Source of the DNA: Halichondria panicea
Lineage: Eukaryota; Porifera; Demospongiae; Suberitida; Halichondriidae
Direction: 5' to 3'
NCBI RefSeq assembly: GCF_963675165.1
Contig: NC_087390.1
Coordinates: 4,907,301 to 4,971,300, forward strand
DNA: 64,000 nucleotides
Shown here: piece after piece, positions 11,070 to 24,275 of the stretch
Numbering within the stretch: position 1 is the stretch's first letter
Layout: every line of letters starts with the position of its first letter
Notes under the pieces: model-generated
The model's database searches: none
Told to the model about the DNA's origin: nothing
What the model saw: the letters and a program-made list of their open reading frames with translations, nothing else
Made by a program: the position numbers and the translations under genes

Positions 11070-12101
11070 CAAGAGGGTCCATTCTGTAGACATTGTCTAT
11101 GCTAGCAGCTGCCCCGATGAGTGTGGTTACCTTGGACTCCCCACCCTCCAGCTCAGCCACATCTAGAGGGACACAATAAGAGAGGTGCATGGTATACGTA
11201 TAAATGTGTGGGTGTGTAAACTGTAGAAGGTATATGAGTATCTAGCTATAGCCTCGTCCCCATGCAGGACGAGTTGTCTATAACATAACGCCAGCCTGTA
11301 TAGGTATTTTTCACCTTCTCTTCGTACGAGGCTAGTGGGTTTATAGTGCAAGTGTGTGGGCAGTGAGGGAGCATGCAATACATCAGAACATGAGATAATT
11401 ATGCCATCTCTTACCAATGTACAGTAAGACGTACCAACTTCAATGTTTGGATATTGGTAAGCAAGTACACACTTCGTGACGCCAAAATTATGCGGCTCGA
11501 AAAGTTGGCGCTATACTGTATTATGTAATGAACACAGCCATGCAGTAGATATCTACAGTCATGTTGATCACTGCTTTAATTCACTACTAATGCATCAAGT
11601 GTAATCTACTGACAGTGTGTGTGCCGGTAAAGCTCACCCATGCACCCACAGTAGCTACAATAATGGTACTCACCTAGCCATGTGTGGTGGTCTGGCCCTA
11701 CTCCTGGGGGACTGACGGGACACAAGGAATAGACTCTCAGGAACTGCAGGGGGGAGAGGATCAGTCAATCACTACAATCAGCCACGGTACATTCCTTGCA
11801 ACAAATACACAAGGGCTAGCCAGCAATAATTATTTGGATTCTTCTCTCAATGACCTTTTACCAGACAGGGACTGGAAATAGTCCCAAAGGTAAAAAACAT
11901 AAAAGGATGGTAGGCCGGTATAACTTGTTCTGAGGTAGCTAAACCACCCCCTACTCACACCCACACTCACACCTACTCACCTGGTCTCAGTTCTGCATGG
12001 TGTGGCTGAGTTGAGTACTCCAGGGCTGGACTGAACAGAGAGAATGGGTGACACTGGGGGCTCTGGGTTGTCAAGGGGTGAGAGGTACTGTCTCCAATAG
12101 T
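11070..12101 (-). pseudogene. Decayed reverse-strand Ser-Pro-rich gene block, copy 1
   Basis: Three exon-like pieces with splice signals are visible on the minus strand: 11991-12101 (YWRQYLSPLDNPEPPVSP, then more SP repeats), 11674-11743 (VPESLFLVSRQSP...), and one starting at 11162 (DVAELEGGESKVTTLIGAAA). The block recurs after genes 2, 3 and 4 with small indels that shift the frame, so at least most copies are not functional. The pieces do not join in one open frame here. I do not recognise the family. Position alone does not show whether it was once the tail of the TRMT10-like gene or a separate convergent gene. Confidence 0.45.
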
Positions 12102-12362
12102 CTGGGGAGATGGTGAGCAGTCGTTACATCACTTTGAGCGTGTCCTGCTACATCACTAAGGCCTCAGGCTAGGCAGTAACATGTCCTGAGGGGGGGGGGG
12201 GGGTAATGAAGAAGCTACTGCATTCACATACCTACAATACTATTTATGTTGAGTACACTTGTGTGCAAAAATAAATTCTCAGTGTGTTACTTAATGCTTT
12301 AACATGTTTGTATTCCAGTAGATAAAAATTGTCCTGGTGATGAATTCAAGCTGACAATTAAG

Positions 12363-12650
12363 ATGGCTGATGGATCAGGTAAAGAACCTGTACTCCATAA
12401 ATTATACTAGATTATAGGGTTAGGGTACACTACATAATTTTCTCCGAAAAAGTCGTATACATACACACTGTAAAATTATGGTACAGTACATGTGTATTTC
12501 ATTCATAAATTCAGCTAATAAATTTATCTTCTCCGAGGCAGATCTTCCACCCCTCATTATTTGGAGTGGGAGGAACTTCCCTCTCTACAGTGTAGATGAG
12601 TGCATGCTCAGTGTATCTAATGGAACACTCTCTGACAGTGAATGGTTATA
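12363..12650 (+). pseudogene. Relic start exon (MADGS) plus decayed Kelch exon fragment (copy B)
   Basis: ATGGCTGATGGATCAG at 12363-12378 is followed by a GTAAAG donor, the form of a phase-1 start exon. About 160 bp on, after an AG acceptor near 12540, is a decayed version of the Kelch exon start with in-frame stops. The same pair occurs at 23889-24150. It looks like an older, truncated Kelch gene left between the array units. Confidence 0.5.
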
Positions 12651-12778
12651 ACGGCCACCCCGGCCAACTTCAATATAAAGGCTATACACACCCAGGTCCC
12701 AAATGAAGAGTTCATGTATAAAACAACTAGTCTGAAACAACCCCCTCACTGTAAGGTTCTGCTGTACCTTACTCTTAC

Positions 12779-14184
12779 TATTCAACACATTGGTAGACTC
12801 AGCCAGGAGGTACACAACATTCTCTTTACCAAACACCTCCAGAAAGTCCTCACTTCTGTAGTGGATCTGCAGTACAGTCAGTTGAGGGAAATGTTAGTAC
12901 ATTACACAAAGCTAGTCATCAAAGTAATATAATTATTAAACTAGTTTCGAGAAGTACATGTACATGTATGTAATCCTGCATTTGAAAACTGTCAATACTC
13001 CTCCTATACGATGCATACAGAAGTGTAGCCTCGTCCCCAGGCTGAGTTATATTTACTATATAAATCACAAACTATTTTTTACTGTCCGTTCTATTAAAGA
13101 AAAATTGGTTTGGGAACGAGGCTAACAGAAGTGCAATACCATGTATTGACCACCATAGCAGTTATAGTCACATAGTACTGCAGTGGAGGAGAGGAGAGAG
13201 ACCGCCTCAGTAATAAGTTCAGTCACAATTGTGCCTATCTGTCCAATATTCTACTCTCTTACCTGAAAGGGAGCTACTGATCGTCTGTTGGCAGCATAAC
13301 ATCTCTGCAACTGTTTGATTAGCTTCAGTTGATCCTATGAACAAAATAGTAGCGCTGTAACAACTTAATTTCTGGCAACTCACCTTCGCACTCATGAGTT
13401 GTTCAAAAGAGCAGTCCACGGCCACCCTCACAGAGCTCGCTCCCTCGTCACTCATCTTCTTGTAGGACCCTCTCTGACTACCTGGAACACATAGTAAACA
13501 TGTCATCAGTGATTATAGCCTGCTGCAGAAATTGGCCACAGAATATTGATTTTACAGTCCTCAATATTTTCAACAGAGACTCAAGGGTCAATAAGATCCC
13601 ACCCATCAGTCTCTACTGCACACTAGCCCTTATTTACTTTTTGAGAAGCCTCCATCTTCCAGTCTGGTCTTCTTTGGTGGAGGGAGTCCTCTCAAAGCTT
13701 GTCTGCTTCTGTCTCTCTTTCTTCTCACCTTGGATTCCTGCCTGTATCAGCAAACAGAAGAACACAAACACCTTCATTGTTCATTGTGCAGTAAGCAGCC
13801 CATATAGATACTAGAAAATACATAGTATCTATGCACAGGCACTCATTTTTTCTGCAAAGCACTGTCAAGTGACTATTCCTTAGCTACCGGTAGTAGTAGT
13901 CATGCCATGGCTGCTAACACCATTGATCGTCAGGTTAATGAATGCCGTTCAAGATATTCTTTGTAAGGTAATCACCCTCACAAACACCTCCCCTGAGACT
14001 GCTCTATGCTAACCTCCACTGTAACTCTCATTTCATTTTCTCCCATTTTTTCAACTTCTTTTGATGCTTCAATTTCTTCTTCCACTGAGTCTTGCTCATG
14101 GCCTCAGGGAGTGTGTCTATGGAGAACTGGACCACCCACTCAGCACAGTCATCTCTGGGCCCTGGACTGCTGTCAGTGGAGGGT
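12779..14184 (-). pseudogene. TRMT10-like tRNA methyltransferase relic (copy B)
   Basis: Exons on the minus strand: 14032-14184, 13638-13741, 13384-13481, 13263-13334 (QLKLIKQLQRCYAANRR) and 12779-12866. The lesions match copy A: the first donor is AT in place of GT (base 14031), a MITE at 13026-13124 interrupts the tRNA-methyltransferase core exon, and the downstream SPOUT exons ([10 protein letters not shown] and later) are missing. The recognised exons otherwise keep phase. It is head-to-head with gene 2. Shared lesions show that copies A, B and C descend from one already-broken copy. Confidence 0.75.
13026..13124. mobile_element. 99-bp MITE, copy in TRMT10 relic B
   Basis: Same ends and same ACAGAAGTG direct repeats as the element at 501-599. 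It is therefore the same insertion, copied with the unit. Confidence 0.75.
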
Positions 14185-14372
14185 CTGTTAGACAGAAAGT
14201 GGATATCATGGGTGAGTGTGTACTGTCCTCACTTGTCTCCACTGAGTGCTGTCTCTTTGTGAACTGGTGGACTCACTTTCTTGGTTCATTGCAAATGCAT
14301 GGTAATGATCATGGAGGTAGAAAGCTGAAGAGGGGGTGGGACATGACAACTAATCCCGAGAACAATGAAAAG

Positions 14373-17300
14373 ATGGCAGAGCTAGAGATATCTCGATCTG
14401 GACAGGTATGAGCTAGCTAGCCATGAGCAGCGATCCTCCTCTGGGTATGAGGTGTATAAATAAATATTTTTCTTGTAAATTGCTCCATGAATCAGTACTA
14501 CACATGATATATAAATAGGGAGTCTGCTAACACTTCGAATATTCATGCATTTCTGGACGGCAACGATTTTGCTTGTCATGTTCCAGTAAAAATATAGCAA
14601 ATTAATAGTAAATCTTTTTCCATCTAATCCGGATGGATTGTGTGTCTGGCATCTAATTTCCTTATCCCATGTAGACTCATGACATCCTCCATCCCTCAAC
14701 ATCTCTGGAGTGGGAGGAATGGCCTCCTCTACCAGTGGGGATGATAAGTGCCTCTTCAGTGTATCTGAATGGAACACTCTATGTCGGAGGAGGGAGTACT
14801 ACTGATTTTAGAGTTGATGGTGCACTGTACTCATTCAAACCTGGAGTTGACAGCACATGGACAGTGACAGACACACCCACCTCTTACTACACCCTCCTCG
14901 CCCATGACTCTGAACTGCTACTGGTGGGTGGGCATGAGTATCTTACAGAAGAGATAACAAACAAAGTCTTCACGATGAGGGATGGACAGTTTGTTGAAGT
15001 ACTGCCTCCTATGAAGGAGAGACGAGTGTCACCATCTGCTGTCAGTAGTGGGTCTGCACTAATTGTGGCTGGGGGGTGGAATACTTCAGGAGGTCTCTCC
15101 TCTGTGGAAGTGTTCAAAGACAGCCAGTGGACGACCGCTCCCTCCCTACCAAGTGCAGGTTATGACATGAAGTCTGCTCTCCATAGTGACCAGTGGTACC
15201 TGATCACAGATCTAGGGAAAGTATTCTGTGCATCACTACAATCACTCATATCTGGAGCCGACCAGTTACCATGGGAGACGCTACCTGATGCTCCTAATCA
15301 CTTTTCAGCTGCTGCCTTCTTTGGTGGCCATCTCTTGTCTATTGGAGGGGGTATCCCTGACCTCACAACCATCCATGCCTTCTCCACATTCACTCAGTCC
15401 TGGGAACATGTTGCTGACCTGCCTCCATTACTGTGTAGTAACCCAACAGCTGTTGCCCTGTCGAGCAAACAATTAATTGTGAGCGATGGTGCTAGAGTAC
15501 TTCACGGAAAACTTAAGGGTGAGTTAGTTTTATGCCACAAATACTGTGCAATACAAATGCACAACCGTCATACAATCCTAGCTTTTCGCCTCACTTGAAA
15601 TACACAAGCTTTTATTAAAATAGAAAACATAAGTTGACCACTTAAGTGTGTACAGTGGGACCACATTATACCTGCGTACACAGACTACAGTCACTGTTCT
15701 ACTAAAATAGTGTTACATGCACATTTATTTTTGCTTCTAATTCCAAGTTCTAACATGCTTAACAGAACATAATCTTTATTCACTGACACACACACTTCAC
15801 AGTGACTCCATTTGATGCTAGCAGTCACTTTACTATGAGAGCTATTGATCGCCTCAAAGTCTCAGCAGGAATCTCTGTGATAGAGGAGCTTGTACAACAC
15901 ACCTCACCCACTGCCTTCCTGGCTATTGCTGGTGTGGATGTTCGGTCAATGTACAACTACATCTTGGGAGAGTGGGCGTCAGGACGTGGACCACACCCAC
16001 CCACATGGGCAGAGCTATTCAGAGCTCTCAAGGAGATGGGCTTGAGTGAGCTGGCAGATCGGATGGAGAAGTACTTGAGAGGGTCAGTTCTTGAGGACCC
16101 ACCTCGACCACTCCCTGATGAGGAAGGTGACTCAGAGGAGGAGAAAGATGGTGAGATAATCAGTGATTATCAGTTTTTAACGTTTAAAATTCCACAGATG
16201 AAACACCAGAGCAAGAAATTCTCAGGTTAAACAATGTGCTGGCTGAGTACATTAGTGCTAATATTCAATTGAAGAAGGCAAACAACAACCTTGAGCAAGA
16301 GAATACTCATTTGAAATCTGAGAAGGTGAAAGAAGAACAAATGGACCTAGTCTCTGTCAAAGAGGAACCAATATCCGTCCAAGGTTTGAAAGAACTGTGC
16401 ATGTACATGCGATAAACTAGCCTCCTTCACCGGCCTTCACAGAAAAGAAGGCCTGCTATCGACTGCTTGCGCATGCGCAAAATTATTGAATATTTTTCGC
16501 GTAAAATTTCCTATAATACAGAATTCATCAGAGAAAATATCCTAAAAGTCGTACACAGAGCTATATAGCTAGCTAGCTAGAGACAGAGCTGTGTAGGTTT
16601 GTTGTACAGCTATTTCCTTCTCAGTAGCAGTAGTATAGTAGACTTCAAAGTTAGTGTTAAATGGGCGTGGCCTGTCCATATAGGCTCTTGTCAGCTTTCA
16701 CTCCGTTCAGACGATCGTCATCCACACTGTTGCAGGCTGTGAGTCTTTTGTTAACATAGCAGGCTAAGGGTAGCTATCAGAGAATGCTATCCGATGGGCT
16801 AAAAACCTTCAATCGAACTTTCTATCTACTTCCTTCAATCCACTTCCGTTCGTTGTGATGTCATAGTTTTACTGAGCATATACGATGTTATCCAAAGCCC
16901 CCCAGATACTGGGGGGATATTAGCGCATGCGCAAGCAGTCGATACCAGGCCCACTTCCCTGAGTGAAGTGCGGCCTGGGATCGAGGCTAGCGATTAAACA
17001 TAAACTTGTTGTTTGTAGATTATCAGTCGCCCTCATCTCCCCTGAAGTATATCAAACAGGAAACCAATGCTGAGCCACAGACCACTGATGGTGAGTGATG
17101 GTATCACAATTTGACAATAGAATCCAACTAGCTACTTTATAGCGAGTAATTTTCGTTAGTGCAAATTTTCGTGTGGGCTACGAAGTTTATATACATGTAA
17201 TGCAAATATACGTACAACTCAGAATAGTGATATACATGGTACATAGAACATTAGAAGACTTTTCTGGATAATGCTGTACAATACAATATTTTCACCATAC

Positions 17301-18134
17301 GAAATTAAACTGCTATAGGTTGAATGACAGAAATGTACTAATAAATAATCCTCAATCCACACATTTGCCTCCTTAATCATAATGCAGGTTTTAAACCCAG
17401 GGCTCGAAATAACAGTTTGACACCTGACAAAATCCGGTCATTATATGCACGTGACAGATCATTCCACGTGTTAGTCAGACATTTTGTCGGAGTATACATG
17501 TAGAGCTAGCCAGTTTAGGTTAGCTATTTTAGCACGTCCTTGTCGGAGCTCTAGTAGCTCAGAACAAGAAGTGTGGATAAATGGATCAGTTAAAATTACC
17601 AAGAATTACAAATTGCATCATGGCTGTACATTGAATGTAGTTATAGCTAGCTGAGAGTAAGCGAACTATCTGAAGTTAATTCTTAGTTTGTTCTCTCACT
17701 TTGGCTGGTGGATCTCTCTCTACAAAGTTTCATGATAAGCTACGTATCAGGCCTAAGAAACTTGAACGAGTTTATTGATGGCTCATGGAATACTCGAGCG
17801 TCCAACTTAATTTCTCATTTTCGGTAAAGGACCATGGCCCTGGGCTATAGCCCAAGATATTTGTCAAAAACAGGCCCAAAATAGACTTCGAAGATCATGC
17901 TGCCAGCCTCATGCACAAGATCAAAAACTAATTAACGACAGTGTGCCTATAATTATCTGATTTTTAATAGAAATTATAAATAGTATTGCCAACTTTATAT
18001 ATATTATGTTGATTGCATGTCAGAGCAAAATTACATTTTGTCGGATCAAAACATTAATTGGACTGACATTTCGACGGTCATGCTAATAATTTTAGCGCGA
18101 GCCCTGGGTTTTAGTGTTTATTTTATTATACGAT

Positions 18135-18194
<60 letters not shown>

Positions 18195-21100
18195 CTGCTA
18201 CAGCTGCTCTAGAAGTGCAAGTACCGTAAAAACTCGATTTAAAACGACACTTTTAAATAATTACGTTTTGCAAAAGTAAACATTTTAATGTACAGAACAA
18301 AAAAATTTATATGGTGCTACATGTATATGGGCGAAATGCCAAGTGTCGCTTTAAATAGAGGGTCGCCTTAAATCGAGGTTTTACGGTAAGAGTTTCTATA
18401 GGCTTCTATAGTCATGTTTTCTTGGATTTTAATTCGTGGATTTGCAAAATAATGCTTCGTTCTCGAGTTACATGTATGCCTAGTTTTGCTTTCAGTACTT
18501 GGAATGCCATTGCAGCCTTTTCAGAAGAGCACGTAGCAAAACTTGGTCACCGAGTGTTGCTACTCTACTTAGTAGTTAGCTCTGCTCTCTATTGGTAGCT
18601 GCAAGAGTGAGAAGAGAGCTGCAAGGCTCTGCTGACTTGTAGCCATTAATTTTAGACTTGTCAAATGAGTGTTTGGCATCGATCGTTTTTAACAACAATA
18701 ATCGTCGATCATTACCCACTCTTTGTATTCAAAAATATTGTAGTGCTTACCTTTATGTTATGTAGCTTTGGCACCTCCACCGAGGCATCAGCACTTGCGG
18801 TGCTTCCATTTTATAGGTTGTTCATATAATTATACCAACCACCCCGACTAGTGTGGGCACATGTACAAAACTACGTATCTCTAGACCCAATCGTTTAATA
18901 TCTATATCTGCAGTGAAAAGTGAAGAACCAGTCTCACAGCTACTACCTTTGGGACTGTCCACTGTACAGCATCATGCAATACCATTCGGTGAGTTAGGTA
19001 CCTCATTTGCATTGTTCTATACTGTTACCTCCACTCAGACCTCCCTGGTGTTGAAGTGGTGGCCAGCACTTGTGTGATCATCACCAACTCACCCCAAACC
19101 TTCCACTGGGTTGGCTATGGGTTCAAGCTCACCATACTCCAGGGCTCCCTGCCAGCTGGTGTTGACCAGTGTCGACTAGACATCAAGGCCAGTGTAGCTG
19201 GACAGTACCAGTTTCCTGACAATCTCCAGTTGGTCAGCTGTGTCTTCTGGGTACGTCCTTATCCCTCGGGTCGATTCCAACAGCAGCTGACAGTCGAGAT
19301 ACAGCACTGTGCCAAGATGACCAGCTCCACTAACCTCTCATTTGTGAGAGCACATTGCTCCCAGAAGAGTCTGCCCTACACATTCAAGCAGCTTGAAGGG
19401 CGTGGCTCGTTCACTGAGCACAGCTCGTATGGATCACTGGAGCTGAACCACTTTAGTGGACTGGCTGTGACCGGAGAGGATGTGGAGAAACACTACACTG
19501 CCAGCCTCTACTACTATCCACACATCAAGCATACCACAAAGATTGATGTAGTATTGTCTTGGAATGATGAAGCTCACGTTTCGGTAATGTTCAAATGTCT
19601 TAAGGTTATATTTCAGATTTCCTTGTGCAGGCTGTGGAACAATTTTATGAAAGAAAGGGAGCAGAGAAAGGGTCCCATCTCACAATAGAGTTTGAAGTTC
19701 CGAGTGAAGCAATATCTCTTGACATTCCCATGCTTGAGGGTATTGAGAAAGATGGATGGAAGATTTACCCACTAGTAACACCTATTGTGAGTATAGTGCC
19801 TAGTTTCAGTTTGTCATACTGTAATGATGTAATGATTTAGGTTACAAGAGGGGAGGTGGACTCATTTAAGCCTCGTACATACGTTCCGTCCCTCCAACTG
19901 AAAGCCAAAGTGCTGCGCCGTGATGAAGCGCAAGATCTTTCTTATGTTTTAAATCTGATAGGAGCCAGGGAACCCAAGAACAAGCTGTTAGTGGAAGTAG
20001 AGCTAGCAGAAAGAATTAATACTTATGGTTGGTGTACTTCAATTAAAACTGTTCATCCTTTCACCTTGCATTCATCTGACAGCAGACTCTCTCCTTGCCG
20101 ATCGAGCACTTGTACCATCACAAGGTAAAGAGAAACACTACAATATAGAAATTGCATAAGACATTCTATGGCTATTATGATTATAATTATGCAGTACTCA
20201 GTACTGAATTGATGGCCAAAGTGATAAAGTTTACAGTAACTGACTAATTTGACATTATAATTATCTTTTATTCAGTGTTTAGACCTTGTTTCTCATCATG
20301 CAGCCCCCGCTTGTGGTAAAAAGTATGCTTCCTTATATATACCTTATAGCGCGAAATTTTCAAGGCACTTATTTCGTGGAATGGCCTCTAAAAAGTTGCA
20401 TAATGTTCGTGGAATTACTGCTTACCGGAAGCCATATCTTTAATATTTGCACGTTATACAGATAATTCTAACGATTTTCATGGACTTAATTTGCATGTAG
20501 AATTGCTAACCCACGAAATCTGTGAAAATTACGCCCCTCGAAAATTTCACGCTATAATTATGTTATAGGGGCTAATACTGGCTAATACTGTACGTGTATT
20601 CGTGCTCTTTTATAGAAGTGATGTGCCATGCATGTGCTGATAACCACATATTAATAAGAGAATATTTGCTGTTTTTCCTGTATACTTTTGACGACGTAAT
20701 GAATAATAAACTTTGCCTGCCAAGGATCAAAATTAATGACGTCACTATTAATTATCACACTTTACACACACATTTTTTTTTATAGGCATTCAATTTGCCG
20801 ATGATAAAGGAGATAAGAATCAATTAGGCACTAATGATTTGCAAGATGTGTTTTCTCAATTGGTGGAGGCCGCTAAAGATTGGTTTGAGTTGGGCCTCGC
20901 TTTGAGGATTAAAGTTGACATCCTTGAGGGCATTGATTCTAATAAGAACAGCGATAGAGCTCGCTTGCGTGAAATGCTGACCCACTGGCTGCGATCTTCA
21001 CCTTCTCGTACATGGAGTGACATTTGCAATGGCCTTAGAAGTGACACTGTTAAACAAATCAATCTGGCAGATAAAATTGAGGAGAAATACAAAGGTACAA

Positions 21101-22262
21101 TCATCCAAACGTGCTTATACAACTAAAGCACACATCGCTTTCATTTTTAGTCGACTTAAAACTGAGTATAAGGTACATGTATGTATAGATGCCTGAGTCA
21201 GGAGGTATTATGGGCCACTTTCAAAACGCTTCCAAACGTTCAGCATAATACTCTTTACACTACATGAACTAATATGAAACACTTTGATCCCTCTTAGCAT
21301 GGTTAGTGCATTTTTCAGTAGATTATGGCAGTCAGTGCCTATGTGTTTTATATACATATTTGACTGCACAATGATATAATTATGTAATGTACCGTATATG
21401 CTTGATCAGGAGCCGCGGCTACTAAATGTTTCATTTTGATGGAAGAAGAGGCTACAATTCGAGAGAGGCCACTGTTCAAGAGCGACGTTTATTAGCTCCA
21501 GCTAATTCAACAACCTTTAGTTTGTCATCAAAAGTTCTTAGCTCTGCCGTGAGAAAGTCTTTAACATATAGTAGCGCTAGTATTATTGTTTGGCTGCCGC
21601 ATGCAGAAATGCTAGTCAAAGTTCACTGAGGCTACTATTTGAGAGCGGCTACTAAAATTAATGTTTGTTAACAAGGAAGGCTACTATATGAGTGCGGCCT
21701 CTGATCGAGCATAATTATACGGTATTCGTTTGATTTGGTCATTAGGTGTTGAAAATGCATTTAGTGGTCGTGATTAATTAATGAAGTTTCATTTGAGCCT
21801 CTACGCCTCTTTGTTTTTGAAGAACGACATAATTTGTATTTTGCACATCGCTACAAATAAAGTACAATTTTCTGGCATAACAACGTCACTATCCTGTGCT
21901 GTACGAATATTAAAATTCGAAATGGGTAATTATGCACCAATGAAAATTACCTGGTATACGGCAAAAAAATGACCTGCATGACTGTTTTAATCGTACATGT
22001 ATTAATAGCACATTTTTCTACATATTAGGTGACTCATTATATACCAACATTAATTTTTTGTAGAACTTGCATCCATTATAATTAACAGGATATGTTCCCC
22101 ATGCAGAGTACTCGTCCCGACCACGCCCCATCACTGGTGAGAAGAGAGAGGCCACTGAACACACTGAGCAAGGTGAAACAGTCAGTTGTTGTGATGGTCT
22201 ATTTTACTGGTGAGTGTCTCCATGCAGTTCCCCCCAAGAGACCTCGGTCAGAGGAGCAGTGA
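14373..22262 (+). CDS. Kelch-ZU5-UPA-Death protein, gene 2
   Basis: Thirteen exons: 14373-14405, 14675-15518, 15803-16150, 16198-16383, 17019-17090, 18914-18988, 19039-19583, 19631-19786, 19841-20027, 20083-20124, 20786-21094, 22107-22172, 22228-22262. The spliced frame is open for 965 residues. The domain order is as in gene 1, with HFS at residues 657-659 (bases 19449-19457). The Kelch loops differ from the other copies (GGGSTTDFRVDG; AGYDMKS; ITDLGK). The UPA-like part (VDSFKPRTYVPSLQLKAKV) is divergent from gene 1. It lacks the HYPPSLGPPHYP exon and has instead a 14-residue exon (ADSLLADRALVPSQ). The tail VPPKRPRSEEQ is basic and NLS-like. The long introns hold several MITEs and a TG microsatellite. 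Confidence 0.85.
16417..16990. mobile_element. MITE of the GCATGCGCAAGCAGTCGATA family in gene 2 intron 4
   Basis: About 570 bp with CTAGCCTC...GAGGCTAG ends and subterminal inverted words 'ctatcgactgcttgcgcatgcg' and complement. The same insertion sits in gene 4 (44005-44885), there with another element nested inside. A third copy lies in reverse orientation at 35084-35669. Genes 1 and 3 lack it at this position. Confidence 0.75.
18135..18191. repeat. (TG)n microsatellite
   Basis: About 28 TG units, almost uninterrupted, in intron 5 of gene 2. A shorter, interrupted version is at the matching place in gene 4 (about 45293-45335). Confidence 0.9.
18222..18388. mobile_element. MITE with TACCGTAAAA...CTCGATTTAA ends
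   Basis: Ends read TACCGTAAAAACTCGATTTA and its complement, with inner words 'gacactttta' and 'gtgtcgcttt'. A worn copy is in gene 4 at about 45362-45509 and a longer relative at 50519-50896. Confidence 0.7.
20340..20556. mobile_element. MITE of the TATAGCGCGAAATTTTC family
   Basis: Inverted ends 'accttatagcgcgaaatttt' and 'aaaatttcacgctataat' with 'cgtggaat' words inside, in the intron before the Death exon of gene 2. Same family as 4044-4253 and 53662-53893. Confidence 0.65.
21390..21724. mobile_element. MITE with ACCGTATATGCTTGATCAG ends
   Basis: Left end TACCGTATATGCTTGATCAG, right end 'ctgatcgagcataattatacggta'. A second copy is nested in another element at 44150-44445. Confidence 0.7.
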
Positions 22263-22589
22263 GGGAGGAGAATGGACTACGTACACTGTCCAGCTCGTCT
22301 GTTGATGGTCACCTCCTCAGAGAAGAGAGAACCACACATGCATGACACCCCATATAGATTGCTCAGGAATTTCCTTCAATGACTGTATAATTAATTGCTA
22401 GTAAAAATTTTATTATTTATATATATAATTATGGGGAAATTCTTTAATGCTATATAAAATGTGATGGGTACAGCATGATTAAACCCTAAAATTACAACGT
22501 ATACGTGATCATGAATAATTATATCGTTCATATCAGAACTAGCTCTGAAGGCCAGTACAAGTGAGTTTATAATTAATATCCAAGAGGGA

Positions 22590-23640
22590 TCCATTAATTC
22601 TGCAGACATTGTCTATGCATGCATGCTAGCAGCTGCCCCGATGAGTGTGGTCACCTTGGACTCCCCACCCTCCAGCTCAGCCACATCTAGAGGGACACAA
22701 TAAGAGAGGTGGATGGTATACGTATAAATGTGTGGGTGTGTAAACTGTAGAAGGTATATGAGTATCTAGCTATAGCCTTGTCCCCATGCAGGACGAGTTG
22801 TCTATAACATAACGCCAGCCAGTATAGGTGTTTTCCACCTTCTCTTCCATTAAAGAAAAATCAGCCTGGGAACGATGGGAACGAGACTAGTGGGTTTATA
22901 GTGCAAATGTGTGGGCGGGGTGAGGGAGAATGCAATACAATTATGTCATCAGAACATGAGATAATTATGCCATCTCTTACCGATGTACAGTAAGACGTAC
23001 CAACTTCAATGTTTGGATATTGGTAAGCAAGTATACACTTAGTGACGCCAAAATTATGCGGTTTGAAAATTTGGTGCTATAATACTGTATTATGTAATGA
23101 AACAGCCAGTAGACATCTACAGTCATGTTGATCACTGTGCTTTGATTCGCATCAAGTGTGTAATCTACACCGACATTTTGTGTGCCGGAAAAGCTGTACC
23201 CACAGTAGCTACCATAATATACTCACCTAGCCATGTGTGGTGGTCTGGCCCTACTCCCGAGGGACTGACAGGACACAAGGAATGGACTCTCAGGAACTGC
23301 AGGGGAGAGAGAATCAGTCAATCAGCCACGGTACATTCCTTGCAACAAAATACACAAGGGCTAGCCGGTAATGGATTCTTCTCTCAATGACCTTTTACCA
23401 TGCAGACAGAGACTGGAAATAGTCTCAAAAGTAAAGGATGGTATAACTATAGGCCGGTATTAAACAATACTGAGGTAGCTGGACCCCCCCCCACACACAC
23501 ACACACTCACCTGATCTCAGTTCTGGTGTGGCTGGTGAGTTGAGTACTCCAGGGCTGGACTGTACAGAGAGAGTGGGTGACACTGGGGGCTCTGGGTTGT
23601 CCACTGGTGAGAGGAACTGACTCCAATATAGTCTGGGGAG
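22590..23640 (-). pseudogene. Decayed reverse-strand Ser-Pro-rich gene block, copy 2
   Basis: The same three exon-like pieces as at 11070-12101. Here the first (around 23515-23637) keeps SPVDNPEPPVSPTLSVQSS but has a 2-base insertion relative to copy 1. The last piece (below 22686) ends early at a stop after an ATGC duplication. A G homopolymer at about 23722 lies just beyond. Not recognised; not functional as seen. Confidence 0.45.
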
Positions 23641-23888
23641 ATGATGAGCATTCGTTGCATTACTCTGAGCGTGTCCTGCTACATCACTAAAGCCTCAGGC
23701 TAGGCAGTAACATGTCCTGAGGGGGGGGGGGGGGGGGTAATGAAGAAGCTGCTGCATTCACATACCTACAATACTATTTATGTTGAGTAAACTTATGTGT
23801 GCAAAAATGAATTCTCAGTGCGTTACTTATAATAATGCTTTTAATTAACATGTTTGTAAAAAAATTGGCCTGGTGATGAACAATTAAG

Positions 23889-24150
23889 ATGGCTGATGGA
23901 TCAGGTAAAGAACCTGTACTCATAAATACTAGATTATAGAGTTAGGGTACAGAACATACATACTGTAAAATTATGGTACAATAAATGTATTTCGTCATAA
24001 ATTTAGCTAATAAATTTATCTTCTCCGGGGCAGATCTTCCACCCCTCATTCAACATATTATTTGGAGTGGGAGGAATGGCCCTCTCTACAGTGTAGATGA
24101 GTGCATGCTCAGTGTATCTAATGGAACACTCTCTGACAGTGAATGGTTAT
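23889..24150 (+). pseudogene. Relic MADGS start exon plus decayed Kelch exon fragment (copy C)
   Basis: Same pair as 12363-12650: ATGGCTGATGGATCAG then a GTAAAG donor, followed by the decayed Kelch exon start around 24033-24150. It precedes TRMT10 relic C and gene 3. Confidence 0.5.
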
Positions 24151-24275
24151 AACGGCCACCCCGGCCAAATTCAATATAAAGGCTATACACACCCAGGTCC
24201 CCAAATGAAGAGTTTATGTACATATAGTCTGAAACAACCCCCTCACTGTAAAGTTCTGTTGTGCCTTACTCCTAC

